From positions 1 to 38,570 of the forward strand of contig JARGPA010000027.1 of assembly GCA_029213305.1 (NCBI GenBank): a DNA stretch of 38,570 bases. Reading direction: 5' to 3'. The first letter of the stretch is position 1. The number at the start of each line of letters is the position of its first letter. This document shows positions 7,297 to 15,746 of the stretch, one piece after another. Below the pieces are notes generated by a model. That model searched no databases. It was not told where the DNA came from and saw only the letters and a program-made list of their open reading frames with translations. The translations under genes and the position numbers were made by a program. The DNA comes from Phycisphaerales bacterium (lineage in GTDB: Bacteria; Planctomycetota; Phycisphaerae; Phycisphaerales; UBA1924).

Positions 7297-8544
7297 CTAC
7301 TCTGATTTAAGAGCAAATTGAACCAAAGGATTCATAGCAATCCAAGATTTTGCAAACAATTCAGTTGCTTTAGGTGAACCCAGCAATGGGCACCCATATA
7401 AGAATCGAACTTCAATTCCAAGTTGGATGTTAGATTTTTTTCTTGTTACCACATTATATATCGCTTCAACCCATTCCGGCTGATACTTAGCTGATCTTCT
7501 CTTACCTGGAACAATGGTTTGAAGGTCCGCTTCGAGTTTGGCGTCAATGATTGGATCTGAACTTTGGCTCGGGTAGTTTCTCTGGGTTGCATAAACATTG
7601 GCAACTGAGCCAATGGATAGATTTAATACAGGCCGCAGGTCCGCTTCAATTCCTAGTAAGAGATCAAGAAAACCTTCAAGACCCAGTTTGTTTAACGAAG
7701 TGCGAAAACCGCCTTTAACTCCATGTGGGATAGTAACTGCAGCGACGGCGTATTCTTGTTTGATTACCATCGTCAGATGTGGAAAATCTGTAAATGAAGA
7801 AGAATCCTTCGCAATTTTTAGTGGGACAAAATCCCATACCCTGGATTCTTTCTTTCCCGTAATTGCTGTCCTGCGGTTTCCCGAAGGATCGATTCCAATT
7901 TTTTTAAGATCATTTCTCTTTTGTAGATCGTCACCGATTAATCGAATCAGCCTCTTGCCTTCGTTGTACGTATATGGTGTATTCTCGTCAAATTTAAAGC
8001 CATCAAACATAGTGATAGTCCCTCTAATAGAATAATTATTTCTAATCATTCGTGATTCAAACACTTCCATGTATTGTGTGAATACTTTGGCTTGATTAGA
8101 TTCAGTGAATTTTCTGAACCATGTGTACACTTCTCTCCATGTACGACAGGTAGTGTTTAGGGGAACAGATTTTGGTGGCATGTCAACACTAAGTAATAAA
8201 AGTTTTGGATTTTCAAAACCATGTCGTTTTGCAGTTGCAATGTGCCGATTTAGTTGTTTGACGGAGATGCCTGCTTGCACCTTAGCTTCTATTAGAAAAG
8301 CCCAGCCGTGATCAGTAAAGACGCAGCCATCTGGCAATCCTTTCTTTTCATTCTCATCCCCTGACAATCTTTCGCCAGGAACTTGCTGCTCCGTAATGTG
8401 AAGTAGTTTTGCTTTCGGAATATCTGAACATCCACACCAACGAAGAAATGGTACGAGTAATTCTCGGTCAGCATTTAGAGTACAAACAAGCGCGTGAGTA
8501 AGCTGGTTTTCAGGCTGACTATATTGATCAAATACATTGCGCAT
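7297..8544 (-). CDS. PD-(D/E)XK nuclease-like protein of unknown role
   Basis: A 415-residue protein with a restriction-endonuclease-like core near the N-terminus: E12 in Q-P-E-N-Q, then P71-D72-G, a beta strand and E86-A-K88 (the D...ExK signature), followed by an amphipathic segment with Q-L-N-R-H. The first 20 residues resemble those of DNA-repair or defence-associated PD-(D/E)XK proteins. The C-terminal ~280 residues match nothing I know. The likely role is nucleic-acid cleavage; defence is inference, since no methylase, helicase or toxin partner is adjacent. ATG 8544 is preferred over TTG 8556, which would overlap the upstream peptidase stop. It follows the M32 gene by 8 bases, suggesting cotranscription. 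The gene looks more A/T-rich and less G/T-skewed than its neighbours, a possible sign of transfer. Confidence 0.7.
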   Translation of the reverse strand: MRNVFDQYSQPENQLTHALVCTLNADRELLVPFLRWCGCSDIPKAKLLHITEQQVPGERLSGDENEKKGLPDGCVFTDHGWAFLIEAKVQAGISVKQLNRHIATAKRHGFENPKLLLLSVDMPPKSVPLNTTCRTWREVYTWFRKFTESNQAKVFTQYMEVFESRMIRNNYSIRGTITMFDGFKFDENTPYTYNEGKRLIRLIGDDLQKRNDLKKIGIDPSGNRRTAITGKKESRVWDFVPLKIAKDSSSFTDFPHLTMVIKQEYAVAAVTIPHGVKGGFRTSLNKLGLEGFLDLLLGIEADLRPVLNLSIGSVANVYATQRNYPSQSSDPIIDAKLEADLQTIVPGKRRSAKYQPEWVEAIYNVVTRKKSNIQLGIEVRFLYGCPLLGSPKATELFAKSWIAMNPLVQFALKSE

Positions 8545-8552
8545 GAGTTGTA

Positions 8553-10085
8553 TCAAATACCATACGCAGGTTTAACTCTGCGTTCGAGGTGGCGCATGAG
8601 GGGGTCTGCTTCGAGTGGTTTTCCTGTTGCTCTTTGGCAGAGTTGCGCAGCGGTGTATCGACGGCCGTGTTGGTGGATGTTCTCTCGGAGCCAGGTAAGG
8701 AGTGAGGAGAACTCGCCCTTTTCCATTTGTGAATCGAGGTTGGGGATCTGCTCGTTGATGGTTTCCCACATCTGCGCTGCGTAGAGATTTCCGAGTGTGT
8801 ATGTAGGGAAGTATCCAACGAGTCCGAAGGACCAGTGGACATCTTGGAGACATCCTTGAGCGTCATTTGGAACATCGAGTCCGAGGAAGTTCTTAAACTT
8901 CTCGTTCCAAGCGGCGGGGAGATCTTTGATTGCGAGATCCTGGTTGATCATTGCTCGTTCGAGTTCGAATCTGAGCATGACATGGAGGTTGTATGTGCTT
9001 TCATCTGATTCGACGCGGATGAATGATGGTGTGCAGGTGTTCATCGATTTGGTGAATGTATCGAGATCGATGTCAGAGAACGCGTTGTCGAAGATCTTGT
9101 TTGCGACAGGGAGTGCGTAGTTCCAGAATGGTTTGCTTCGGCCGACCATGTTTTCCCACATGCGTGACTGTGATTCATGGATTCCCAGTGAGACTGCAGA
9201 TGACAACGGTGTTCCAAAGAGGTCTCCTGACTTTGGGAGTCCTTGTTCGTAGAGTCCGTGGCCGCACTCGTGCATTGTTGAACCAACTGCGTCTGGGAAG
9301 TTGGTTTGTTCGTATCGAGTTGTCATTCTGGTGTCACCAGGTCCAAACCCTGAGCAGAATGGGTGAGTGGTCGTATCAAGTCGTCCTGTTTTGTAGTCGA
9401 ATCCGAGCTTGGCGGTTATTGCTTGTCCGAACTCGTGTTGTTTTTCAACTGGTATTGAACGATGAAGGAAGTCTGTCTTTGGTGAGGTTCCGTTTTCTGT
9501 GAGTTCTGCGATGAAGGCGCTGAGTCGATCACGGAGGGGTGTGAAGACTGATTCGATTTCTTTTGCGGTTGTGTCTGGTTCATACTCGTTGATGAGTGCG
9601 TCGTAGACTTCGCCGTCGTCGGCGTATCCGTAGCACTCCCCCTTTTCACGGGTGAGATCGAGCACTTTGGTGAGATCGTTGACGAACGATGGGAAGTCGT
9701 TGTTGGCGCGGGCGTGTTTCCATGCTTCTTGAGCTTCGGATTGAGCTTGTGCGAGGTTTTTAACAAGATCTGTAGGGAGCTTGGTTGCGAGATCGTAGTC
9801 GCGGCGCATCTCACGGATGTTGGCGCCTTCTGGGGTTGATTGATCGCTGAGCTCTGAGTCTGCTTCGCATTGAGCGATGAGATCGCCTAGCTTCTTGGAA
9901 GTGTTGCGTTCGTGGATGATCCCTGCAAGGAGTGACGTTTGTTCTGCTCTAGCAGTGGCGCCTCCTGAGGGCATGTATGTTTCTTGGTCCCATGAGATGA
10001 GGGCGCCGATTGATGTGAGTGTCCCGGACTCGCGTTGGAGTGAGACAAGATCGGTGTAGTGCTTTGGAAGAGTCGCGGTCGGCAT
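8553..10085 (-). CDS. M32 metallocarboxypeptidase (carboxypeptidase Taq family)
   Basis: A 510-residue cytoplasmic zinc carboxypeptidase, the usual length of the family, which removes C-terminal residues from peptides. The zinc site is H272-E-C-G-H276 with the third ligand E304 in I-H-E-S-Q. Other family signatures are H-P-F, D-T-R-M-T-T-R-Y, the R-V-E-x-D-E segment and G-Y-F-P-T-Y-T-L-G. The frame stays open upstream to 10211, but ATG 10085 is the start: it has AAGGA eight bases upstream and matches the usual N-terminus. The nuclease-like gene follows immediately on the same strand. Confidence 0.95.
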   Translation of the reverse strand: MPTATLPKHYTDLVSLQRESGTLTSIGALISWDQETYMPSGGATARAEQTSLLAGIIHERNTSKKLGDLIAQCEADSELSDQSTPEGANIREMRRDYDLATKLPTDLVKNLAQAQSEAQEAWKHARANNDFPSFVNDLTKVLDLTREKGECYGYADDGEVYDALINEYEPDTTAKEIESVFTPLRDRLSAFIAELTENGTSPKTDFLHRSIPVEKQHEFGQAITAKLGFDYKTGRLDTTTHPFCSGFGPGDTRMTTRYEQTNFPDAVGSTMHECGHGLYEQGLPKSGDLFGTPLSSAVSLGIHESQSRMWENMVGRSKPFWNYALPVANKIFDNAFSDIDLDTFTKSMNTCTPSFIRVESDESTYNLHVMLRFELERAMINQDLAIKDLPAAWNEKFKNFLGLDVPNDAQGCLQDVHWSFGLVGYFPTYTLGNLYAAQMWETINEQIPNLDSQMEKGEFSSLLTWLRENIHQHGRRYTAAQLCQRATGKPLEADPLMRHLERRVKPAYGI

Positions 10086-10214
10086 AAAATGTGTCCTTAT
10101 TCTTGGGATGAGTTGACCAAGTATAGGGGGGGCATTGTTGAACTCATTTTGTATTTGGAGCACTGTTGTAGGATTTTTATAGGTTTTTGTGTTTGGAATC
10201 ATTCCAATCACAAG

Positions 10215-10239
10215 AAAAAACCCGGATGAAATCCGGGTT
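10215..10239 (-). terminator. Rho-independent terminator of the EF-G-like gene
   Basis: Perfect 9-bp stem (AACCCGGAT with ATCCGGGTT) with a 3-base loop, followed on the minus strand by a run of T. It lies 27 bases after the stop at 10266 and separates that gene from the M32 gene. Confidence 0.9.
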
Positions 10240-10265
10240 GAAGGCTTGAGTTGAGTTTGATTTTA

Positions 10266-12335
10266 TCAATCGTCGTCAGCGTGTCCATCGAAGGATGCGA
10301 TAACTTCTTGTTGGATATGTGGAGGCGTGTTTTCATCATGGGAGTATTCCATGGTGTAGCTTCCTGATCCTGCGGTGATCGATTTGAGTTCTGTCGAGAA
10401 TGTTTGAAGTTCACTCAACGGTGCTTGTGCAACGATTGTGCAGAGATCTCCTGGGAGCATCTGGGTGTCTTGGATTTGTCCTCGTTTGGTTGAGAGGTCT
10501 CCTGCGATGTCACCCATTTTATCTGATGGGACTGTGATCTCGAGATGGACGATTGGTTCGAGGAGGACAGGTCGAGCGTTGTTGATTGCATCGATGAATG
10601 CTTTTTTGCCCGCGGTGATGAATGCAATCTCCTTTGAATCAACGGCGTGGAACTTGCCGTCGTATACCTCGACTTTGATTCCGGCCATTGGATATCCGGC
10701 GACGGCGCCGTGTTCGAGAGCGTTGCGGATCCCTTTCTCGATTGCGGGCATGAACTGTCTTGGGATTGAACCTCCAACGGTGGCGTTGACAAACTCGAAA
10801 CCTGAATCATGATCAGCGGGGAGTGGTTCAACTCGGAGGTAGACTTCTCCGAACTGTCCTGCGCCACCTGATTGTTTCTTGTGACGATGATGGCCTTCGC
10901 CTTTTGCAGAAATGGTTTCTTTGTAGGCGATCCGTGGGGGTTCGGTATTGAGCTCGATACCCATTTGGTCTTTGAATTTTTCGATGACAACACGGAGGTG
11001 GAGTTCTCCGAGTCCACGCATAACGGTTTGTTTCGTTGCGGCGATTCGCTCGATGACAAGTGAGGGATCTTCTGCGAGGAGTTTATGAATCGCGGTTGAG
11101 AACTTTGATTCGTCGGCGTGATTCTTGAGTTCGATTGATAGGCCGTACATCGGTTTGGGGAGTGGGAGTGGTTTGAGATGGACAGAGTCGAGATCGTGTC
11201 CTTCGTGGAGTACTGCGTCGAAATGAACTTCGTCGATTTTACCGATCGCGCCGATGTCACCTGGTCCGAGTTGGTCGACTTCGTGTGACTCTTTGCCTTG
11301 TCGTTTGAGGAGATGTCCGATTTTGATCGGTTTCTTTGCGTCTCCGATGATGACTTCGGACTTAGCTTTGAGGGTGCCTTGGTGGACGCGGAAGACTCCG
11401 AGTTTTCCTACGAATGGGTCTGTTGTGCACTTGAAGACATGTGCGAGAACCGGTTTGGATGGGTCGGGTTCAGCGTGGAACTCGTGTTCGTCGGCGCCTT
11501 CTTCGTCGCGTTTGAGGAATGGTCGAGGGTTTCCTTCGAGCGGGGAAGGGAGTGTTGATGCGAAGACATGGAGGAGTTTGTCTATCCCTGCGCCGGACTT
11601 TGCAGAGCAGAAACAGATAGGGACGAGATGAGCTTCTCTGAGTGCTTTTTCGAAGACATCGTGGAGTTGTTCTTTGGAGATGTTGTGCTCGTCTCCGTCT
11701 TCGAGGTATTTGTCCATGAGATCGTCTTGCATTTCGACGATCTGTTCGATGATTGCTTGATGAGCGGATTCTTCGGATGAAAAAAGCGTGTCTCCTTTGT
11801 CTTCGTCTTCGAAGACTGAGATCACGCTTGTGCGATCTGGGGAAGGGAGATTGATGGGGAGACATTCTCCGCCGAAGGTTTCTCTGATGGATTCAACGAG
11901 CGCTTCTAGATCTGCGAGTTCGTCATCGATTTTGTTGATGATGATGAGTCTTGGAAGGTTTCGTTCTTTTGCGATCCGCATCATTCTGCGTGTCATGGGT
12001 TCGATGCCCTTGTGTGCGTCGATGACAATACAGACAGTTTCGACAGCGGGAAAGACTGAGATTGCTTGGCCTACAAAGTCAGCGAGTCCTGGGGCGTCGA
12101 TGAGATTAACCATATGTCCTTCATGATTGAAGTGGAGCATGGTCGTTCTGAGTGAATGTTTGTGATGCTTTTCTTCTTCGGACCAGTCTGAGAATGTTGT
12201 TCCATCTTCGATGGATCCCATTCTGTCGATCGTGTTTGTTGAGAAGAGAAGGCGTTCGGTCAGGAGTGTTTTTCCTGAACCTGTTTGTCCTACGAGTGCG
12301 AGGTTTCTGATATCCGCCGGGGATTGAAGAGCCAT
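10266..12335 (-). CDS. Elongation factor G-like translational GTPase
   Basis: A 689-residue EF-G paralogue with the full domain set: GTP-binding domain I, beta-barrel II, then III-V including the domain IV R-G-x-x-Q region near the C-terminus. GTPase motifs are G1 G-Q-T-G-S-G-K-T (16-23), G3 D-A-P-G (80-83), G4 N-K-I-D (134-137) and G5 C-S-A-K. Two departures from canonical EF-G stand out. G1 lacks the A-H-I-D-A-G-K-T form, and the residue after D-A-P-G is Leu where EF-G has the catalytic His. Both fit the EF-G2/FusA-like group, whose role is unsettled, rather than the main translocase. ATG 12335 is preferred because AAAGGAGG lies nine bases upstream; the frame extends to a TTG at 12380 without support. 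That Shine-Dalgarno lies in a hairpin. Confidence 0.9.
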   Translation of the reverse strand: MALQSPADIRNLALVGQTGSGKTLLTERLLFSTNTIDRMGSIEDGTTFSDWSEEEKHHKHSLRTTMLHFNHEGHMVNLIDAPGLADFVGQAISVFPAVETVCIVIDAHKGIEPMTRRMMRIAKERNLPRLIIINKIDDELADLEALVESIRETFGGECLPINLPSPDRTSVISVFEDEDKGDTLFSSEESAHQAIIEQIVEMQDDLMDKYLEDGDEHNISKEQLHDVFEKALREAHLVPICFCSAKSGAGIDKLLHVFASTLPSPLEGNPRPFLKRDEEGADEHEFHAEPDPSKPVLAHVFKCTTDPFVGKLGVFRVHQGTLKAKSEVIIGDAKKPIKIGHLLKRQGKESHEVDQLGPGDIGAIGKIDEVHFDAVLHEGHDLDSVHLKPLPLPKPMYGLSIELKNHADESKFSTAIHKLLAEDPSLVIERIAATKQTVMRGLGELHLRVVIEKFKDQMGIELNTEPPRIAYKETISAKGEGHHRHKKQSGGAGQFGEVYLRVEPLPADHDSGFEFVNATVGGSIPRQFMPAIEKGIRNALEHGAVAGYPMAGIKVEVYDGKFHAVDSKEIAFITAGKKAFIDAINNARPVLLEPIVHLEITVPSDKMGDIAGDLSTKRGQIQDTQMLPGDLCTIVAQAPLSELQTFSTELKSITAGSGSYTMEYSHDENTPPHIQQEVIASFDGHADDD

Positions 12336-12340
12336 AGCTT

Positions 12341-12358
12341 GCCGCCTCCTTTCGGCGG
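12341..12358 (-). promoter_or_regulatory. Ribosome-binding-site hairpin of the EF-G-like gene
   Basis: On the minus strand CCGCC pairs with GGCGG around a 7-base loop (GAAAGGA). The strong Shine-Dalgarno AAGGAGG (complement of 12345-12351) spans loop and stem, so this hairpin could mask ribosome binding. It may be coincidence in a short G/C-rich stretch. Confidence 0.4.
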
Positions 12359-12547
12359 GCAAATGTCGGCCCATGTACAACGCGAGGCGGCAGTGCCCGC
12401 AATCAAGATGTTGTGTGCATGCAGCGGTGTGCTGTATGCGACATACATTCTAGCAAAGATGGAAGGAATTGGAAGAAAAAAACACGAACGAATCGAGAGC
12501 GATAGAGTACTATGGCGAATTGTTGAGTATTAAAGAAGAAAATTTAT

Positions 12548-12775
12548 ATGGTAAATGATTCCACAACTACTACGAGCACATGTCCTGAGTGTGGTCGTGA
12601 TGTTTGTGTGCTTTGCGATATAGAGCGGCCTTGGACGCATCGGTCTCGTGTGATCACAATGCTTGCGTGGATGGTTGTCTGCTTTGGTTGGATAGGGTTT
12701 TCAGCATCGACAGGGAGTTTCACGGGTCAGATTCCAGCCACGGTAAACTTTGGAGAAGAGTCTAGAGAAGTTTAA
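12548..12775 (+). CDS. 5' fragment of split gene: zinc ribbon plus first membrane helix
   Basis: A 75-codon frame that ends at TAA 12773-12775. It begins with a cytoplasmic zinc-ribbon-like cluster, C12-P-E-C15 and C20-V-L-C23. A membrane helix follows at about residues 34-53, then a short polar stretch that breaks off at the stop. The same reading frame continues without any shift into 12776-13993, so this looks like the N-terminus of the protein encoded downstream. If translated alone it would be a small membrane protein with a zinc ribbon. The ATG at 12548 has only a weak A/G-rich ribosome-binding site. Confidence 0.55.
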   Translation: MVNDSTTTTSTCPECGRDVCVLCDIERPWTHRSRVITMLAWMVVCFGWIGFSASTGSFTGQIPATVNFGEESREV

Positions 12776-12805
12776 ACTTGGGATAATGCATCGCTTGATC
12801 CGCTC

Positions 12806-13993
12806 TTGATAATGAATGACAAGGATGAATCAATATCGTATATCTCAACGCTTGATGTTCGAGATGCGATTGACGGAGATGATTACGCGATCCAGCGTGT
12901 CGCAGAGAAATTAAGCGAAGCAAGTCGTCTGAATCGAGATTTGGATGATCCAACAGGTTCGATCACTCGGGTCCAGTTTGTTTGGCATGAACCATATGGA
13001 ACTAAGACATCATTTCGTCAGTTTTTGTTTGCTGGAAGTTTATTCTCTCAGGGTGAGACTGTGATGTTGAAGGATTTTCGTGACGAAGACTCGATTGGTC
13101 TTGGTCCGGATGGTTCGATGTGGGATGAGGATTCATGGACTTTTTGGCCCACTCTTAGTCATCGTGATGTTTCACACGCAGATAAAGGGTATCAGAACGG
13201 TGCTTTGGTTCGTTGGTGGAATGTGAGCTTGGTTGGGATATTCCAGTTGATCAGCGTGTGTTTTGTTGGGACATGGTTGGTTGGATTTGTTGTTACCTTG
13301 ATTGGAGCTTCCAAAATCAAATGGAGACGCGCACGATATGGCGTGTTCACTGTGTTGCTTGTGTTTGCATGTGTAGTTGGTTTCTTTGGAGTTTCACACT
13401 CTGAGAATATTCATGAATCTTACATTCAATCCGGCGATCTATCAGGTACATACACGATCGGATATTTGGATCGTTTAGTAGCGGACGAGACGAAGTTGAT
13501 ACCGTTTTGTCAAGAGCTTTTACAGCTCGTTCCTGAGGGATATGAATCGGAGTTGTTGTTAGCTCAATCTTGGGCAAGCATGGAGCCTGTTTCAGGTCAT
13601 GATCAACTTTCATATCGGCATGAATGGTTGTCAATTGGGCATTTCTTGATTCTGGTTAACTCAGGTAGCTATTCATTTGAGAATACTGAAGAATCGCATT
13701 GGATTCGAGATCTGATAGATCAGTCGGGGTGGTGGAAAGAACTCCGTCGGGAAGGGTCTATCAGTATGGAATGGGGGCCTATAGATAGACAGTCGTTTCT
13801 GAGTTTCAATCTTGCAGGATGGTTAGCGATCGGAGTCCTGCTTTGGTTGGTTTGGGTCACGATGCATTGGGTCTCACGGATCGTGTTTCGAAGGGTTCAG
13901 CAACGACGAGTGAAGCTCAAGCAGTGTATTTTCTGCAGATATCCACTCACACAAGAAGGCTTACTCGCTCGATATCCGCAAGTTGAGTCCTAA
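12806..13993 (+). CDS. 3' fragment of split gene: membrane protein with degenerate C-terminal zinc ribbon
   Basis: From the first in-frame ATG after the stop this would be 395 residues. There is an acidic soluble domain (1-~130), two adjacent membrane helices (~135-165 and ~173-195), a second soluble domain (~200-330) and a last helix (~333-352). A basic stretch and C-I-F-C-R-Y-P-L follow, where the second Cys pair of the ribbon is missing. I do not recognise the soluble domains. No Shine-Dalgarno precedes ATG 12806, which argues that this piece was once translated as part of the longer protein. It ends 11 bases before gltX. Confidence 0.55.
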   Translation: MIMNDKDESISYISTLDVRDAIDGDDYAIQRVAEKLSEASRLNRDLDDPTGSITRVQFVWHEPYGTKTSFRQFLFAGSLFSQGETVMLKDFRDEDSIGLGPDGSMWDEDSWTFWPTLSHRDVSHADKGYQNGALVRWWNVSLVGIFQLISVCFVGTWLVGFVVTLIGASKIKWRRARYGVFTVLLVFACVVGFFGVSHSENIHESYIQSGDLSGTYTIGYLDRLVADETKLIPFCQELLQLVPEGYESELLLAQSWASMEPVSGHDQLSYRHEWLSIGHFLILVNSGSYSFENTEESHWIRDLIDQSGWWKELRREGSISMEWGPIDRQSFLSFNLAGWLAIGVLLWLVWVTMHWVSRIVFRRVQQRRVKLKQCIFCRYPLTQEGLLARYPQVES

Positions 13994-14004
13994 ACTCTGG
14001 TCCT

Positions 14005-15708
14005 ATGAGTATTTCCAACACTGAATCCGGCTCGATTACCCGTTTCGCACCATCTCCAACAGGACATCTGCACATCGGAGGAGCGCGGACGGCGCTGCTC
14101 TGTTGGGCATTTGCTCAAGGACAAGATGGGAAGTTTGTTTTACGAATTGAAGATACGGATCAGACACGATCCTCAGAGTCTTCGATGCGTGGGATCTTGG
14201 AAGATCTTGCATGGTTAGGGATCGACTGGGATGAAGGACCTGAGCTTGAGTTCGAGGGGGAAAAACTGGGCGGCGATCCGCGCGGGGTTGGGCCTTTCTT
14301 TCAGGCGCAGCGATTGGATCTCTACAACAAATACATCCGTCAGTTGATTGAAGAAGATAAAGCGTATCCAGCATTCGAGACTCCTGAAGAGCTCGATGCG
14401 GCGCGAAAAGAAGCAATCGCGGCGAAGACTGGATACAAGTACAATCGCGCAGGGCTCGAAGTATCGCTCGAAGATCGGATCTCGCGGATGGACGCAGGAG
14501 AGCTGCATGTGGTTCGTCTCAAGATGCCTGATGAAGCGATTACTGTCAAAGATGAGATTCTGGGAGATGTGACGGTTGAACCGAGCGAGTTCGATGATTT
14601 TATCATTCGCAAGCGCGATGGGTTCCCGACTTATCATCTCGCGGTGGTTGTTGATGATGCATTGATGGGTGTGACTCATGTGTTGCGTGGACAAGAGCAT
14701 TTGATTAACACGCCGAGACATATTGCGTTGCAGGAAGCGATTGGTTTTGCGACCCCTGGGTATGGGCATATGCCTTTAATTTTCAATCCAGATGGATCGA
14801 AAATGTCGAAGCGCGATAAAGACAAGATGGCGAAGAAAGCAGTTAAAGAGCAAGGGATTGAGTCGTCTCCGATTGATGGAGTGAGTGATGAGGAGTTTTC
14901 GAGATGGCTCAAGGATAAGACTCGTCAGCTCGACTCTGATCATTTGATCGCGCTTGCGAAGGTGCTTGAAATAACACTCCCTGAGATTGATGTTGAAGAT
15001 TTCCGTCGTGCGGGATATTTGCCCAGTGGGTTGAATAACTATCTTGCGTTGTTGGGTTGGAACCCGAAAACGAAGAATGAAGATGGGACTGATCTTGAGC
15101 ACTTTGATATGGATTACCTTGCGGGGCATTTCACGATGGGTGGGATGAGCAAGGGGCAATCGAAGTTTGATCGAGTGAAACTGCTGAGTTTCAACGGCGA
15201 TGAAATCGCAGCATTAAGCGATGAAGAGTTTGCAAGCACATGGCACGCTTGGGCGATGAAGTACGATACTGAGTTGTCGGATCGGTTTAGTCAAGCGGAT
15301 ATGTTGACACTCGCGCCTGCGGTAAAGACTCGATGCAAGACACTTGCAGATGGGCGCGGGGTCGTTAAGTTTGCGTTGATCGCAGACGATGCGGTCGAGT
15401 ACGACGGGAAAGCGGTCCACAAAGCATTGATCAAGGGTGAGAGGAAGGGGCTTGAGTTGCTTCTTGGATTCCGTGAAGTCATTGCAGGTATGGAGGCATT
15501 CGTTCCTGAGGCGATCGAGACTGCGGTGAAGGAGTTTGCTGAATCTCAAGAAGTGGGGATGGGGAAGCTTGCTCAGCCTTTGCGTGTTGCAGTGACCGGT
15601 GCGGGGGTGAGTCCCCCGTTGGGTCAGACGCTTGCGATTCTTGGGAAGGAATCGGTCATGGCACGGATTGATCGTTGCGGCGAGTTTACTGAAGCCGAAA
15701 AAGTGTAG
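14005..15708 (+). CDS. gltX: Glutamyl-tRNA synthetase
   Basis: A class Ib aminoacyl-tRNA synthetase of 567 residues that charges tRNA-Glu with glutamate. The catalytic signature H23-I-G-G follows F-A-P-S-P-T-G, and K266-M-S-K-R270 closes the active site. It is roughly 90-100 residues longer than the common bacterial enzyme. Much of the excess is a charged helical insertion directly after K-M-S-K-R (about residues 271-330), before the anticodon-binding helical bundle. Because glnS lies 2.8 kb downstream, this enzyme probably charges only tRNA-Glu. The start at 14005 lies 11 bases after the previous frame and has only a weak ribosome-binding site. Confidence 0.97.
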   Translation: MSISNTESGSITRFAPSPTGHLHIGGARTALLCWAFAQGQDGKFVLRIEDTDQTRSSESSMRGILEDLAWLGIDWDEGPELEFEGEKLGGDPRGVGPFFQAQRLDLYNKYIRQLIEEDKAYPAFETPEELDAARKEAIAAKTGYKYNRAGLEVSLEDRISRMDAGELHVVRLKMPDEAITVKDEILGDVTVEPSEFDDFIIRKRDGFPTYHLAVVVDDALMGVTHVLRGQEHLINTPRHIALQEAIGFATPGYGHMPLIFNPDGSKMSKRDKDKMAKKAVKEQGIESSPIDGVSDEEFSRWLKDKTRQLDSDHLIALAKVLEITLPEIDVEDFRRAGYLPSGLNNYLALLGWNPKTKNEDGTDLEHFDMDYLAGHFTMGGMSKGQSKFDRVKLLSFNGDEIAALSDEEFASTWHAWAMKYDTELSDRFSQADMLTLAPAVKTRCKTLADGRGVVKFALIADDAVEYDGKAVHKALIKGERKGLELLLGFREVIAGMEAFVPEAIETAVKEFAESQEVGMGKLAQPLRVAVTGAGVSPPLGQTLAILGKESVMARIDRCGEFTEAEKV

Positions 15709-15746
15709 AGTCGAGCATATCTATATAAGAACTTAGTAAGGATCTC

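Larger units (their letters stand above)
12548..13993 (+). pseudogene. Zinc-ribbon membrane protein gene interrupted by in-frame TAA at 12773
   Basis: One continuous frame of 482 codons apart from a single TAA at codon 76. Joined, it gives a sensible topology: cytoplasmic zinc ribbon, membrane helix 1, external domain, helices 2 and 3, external domain, helix 4, cytoplasmic C-terminal ribbon. Without the first fragment the external domain would have no export signal. The C-terminal ribbon keeps C-I-F-C but reads A-R-Y-P-Q-V where a C-P-x-C pair is expected. The gene therefore looks decayed, though stop readthrough, a sequencing error or two cooperating polypeptides remain possible. Confidence 0.55.

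Noticed and set aside
9056..9502. Plus-strand open frame of 148 codons inside the M32 peptidase gene
   Set aside because: It is rich in R, V, L and C without motifs and is antisense to conserved zinc-site sequence; a shadow frame.
10415..11260. Minus-strand open frame of 281 codons inside the EF-G-like gene
   Set aside because: It is out of register with the EF-G-like gene, very rich in Ser and Thr with no motifs, and explained by strand composition.
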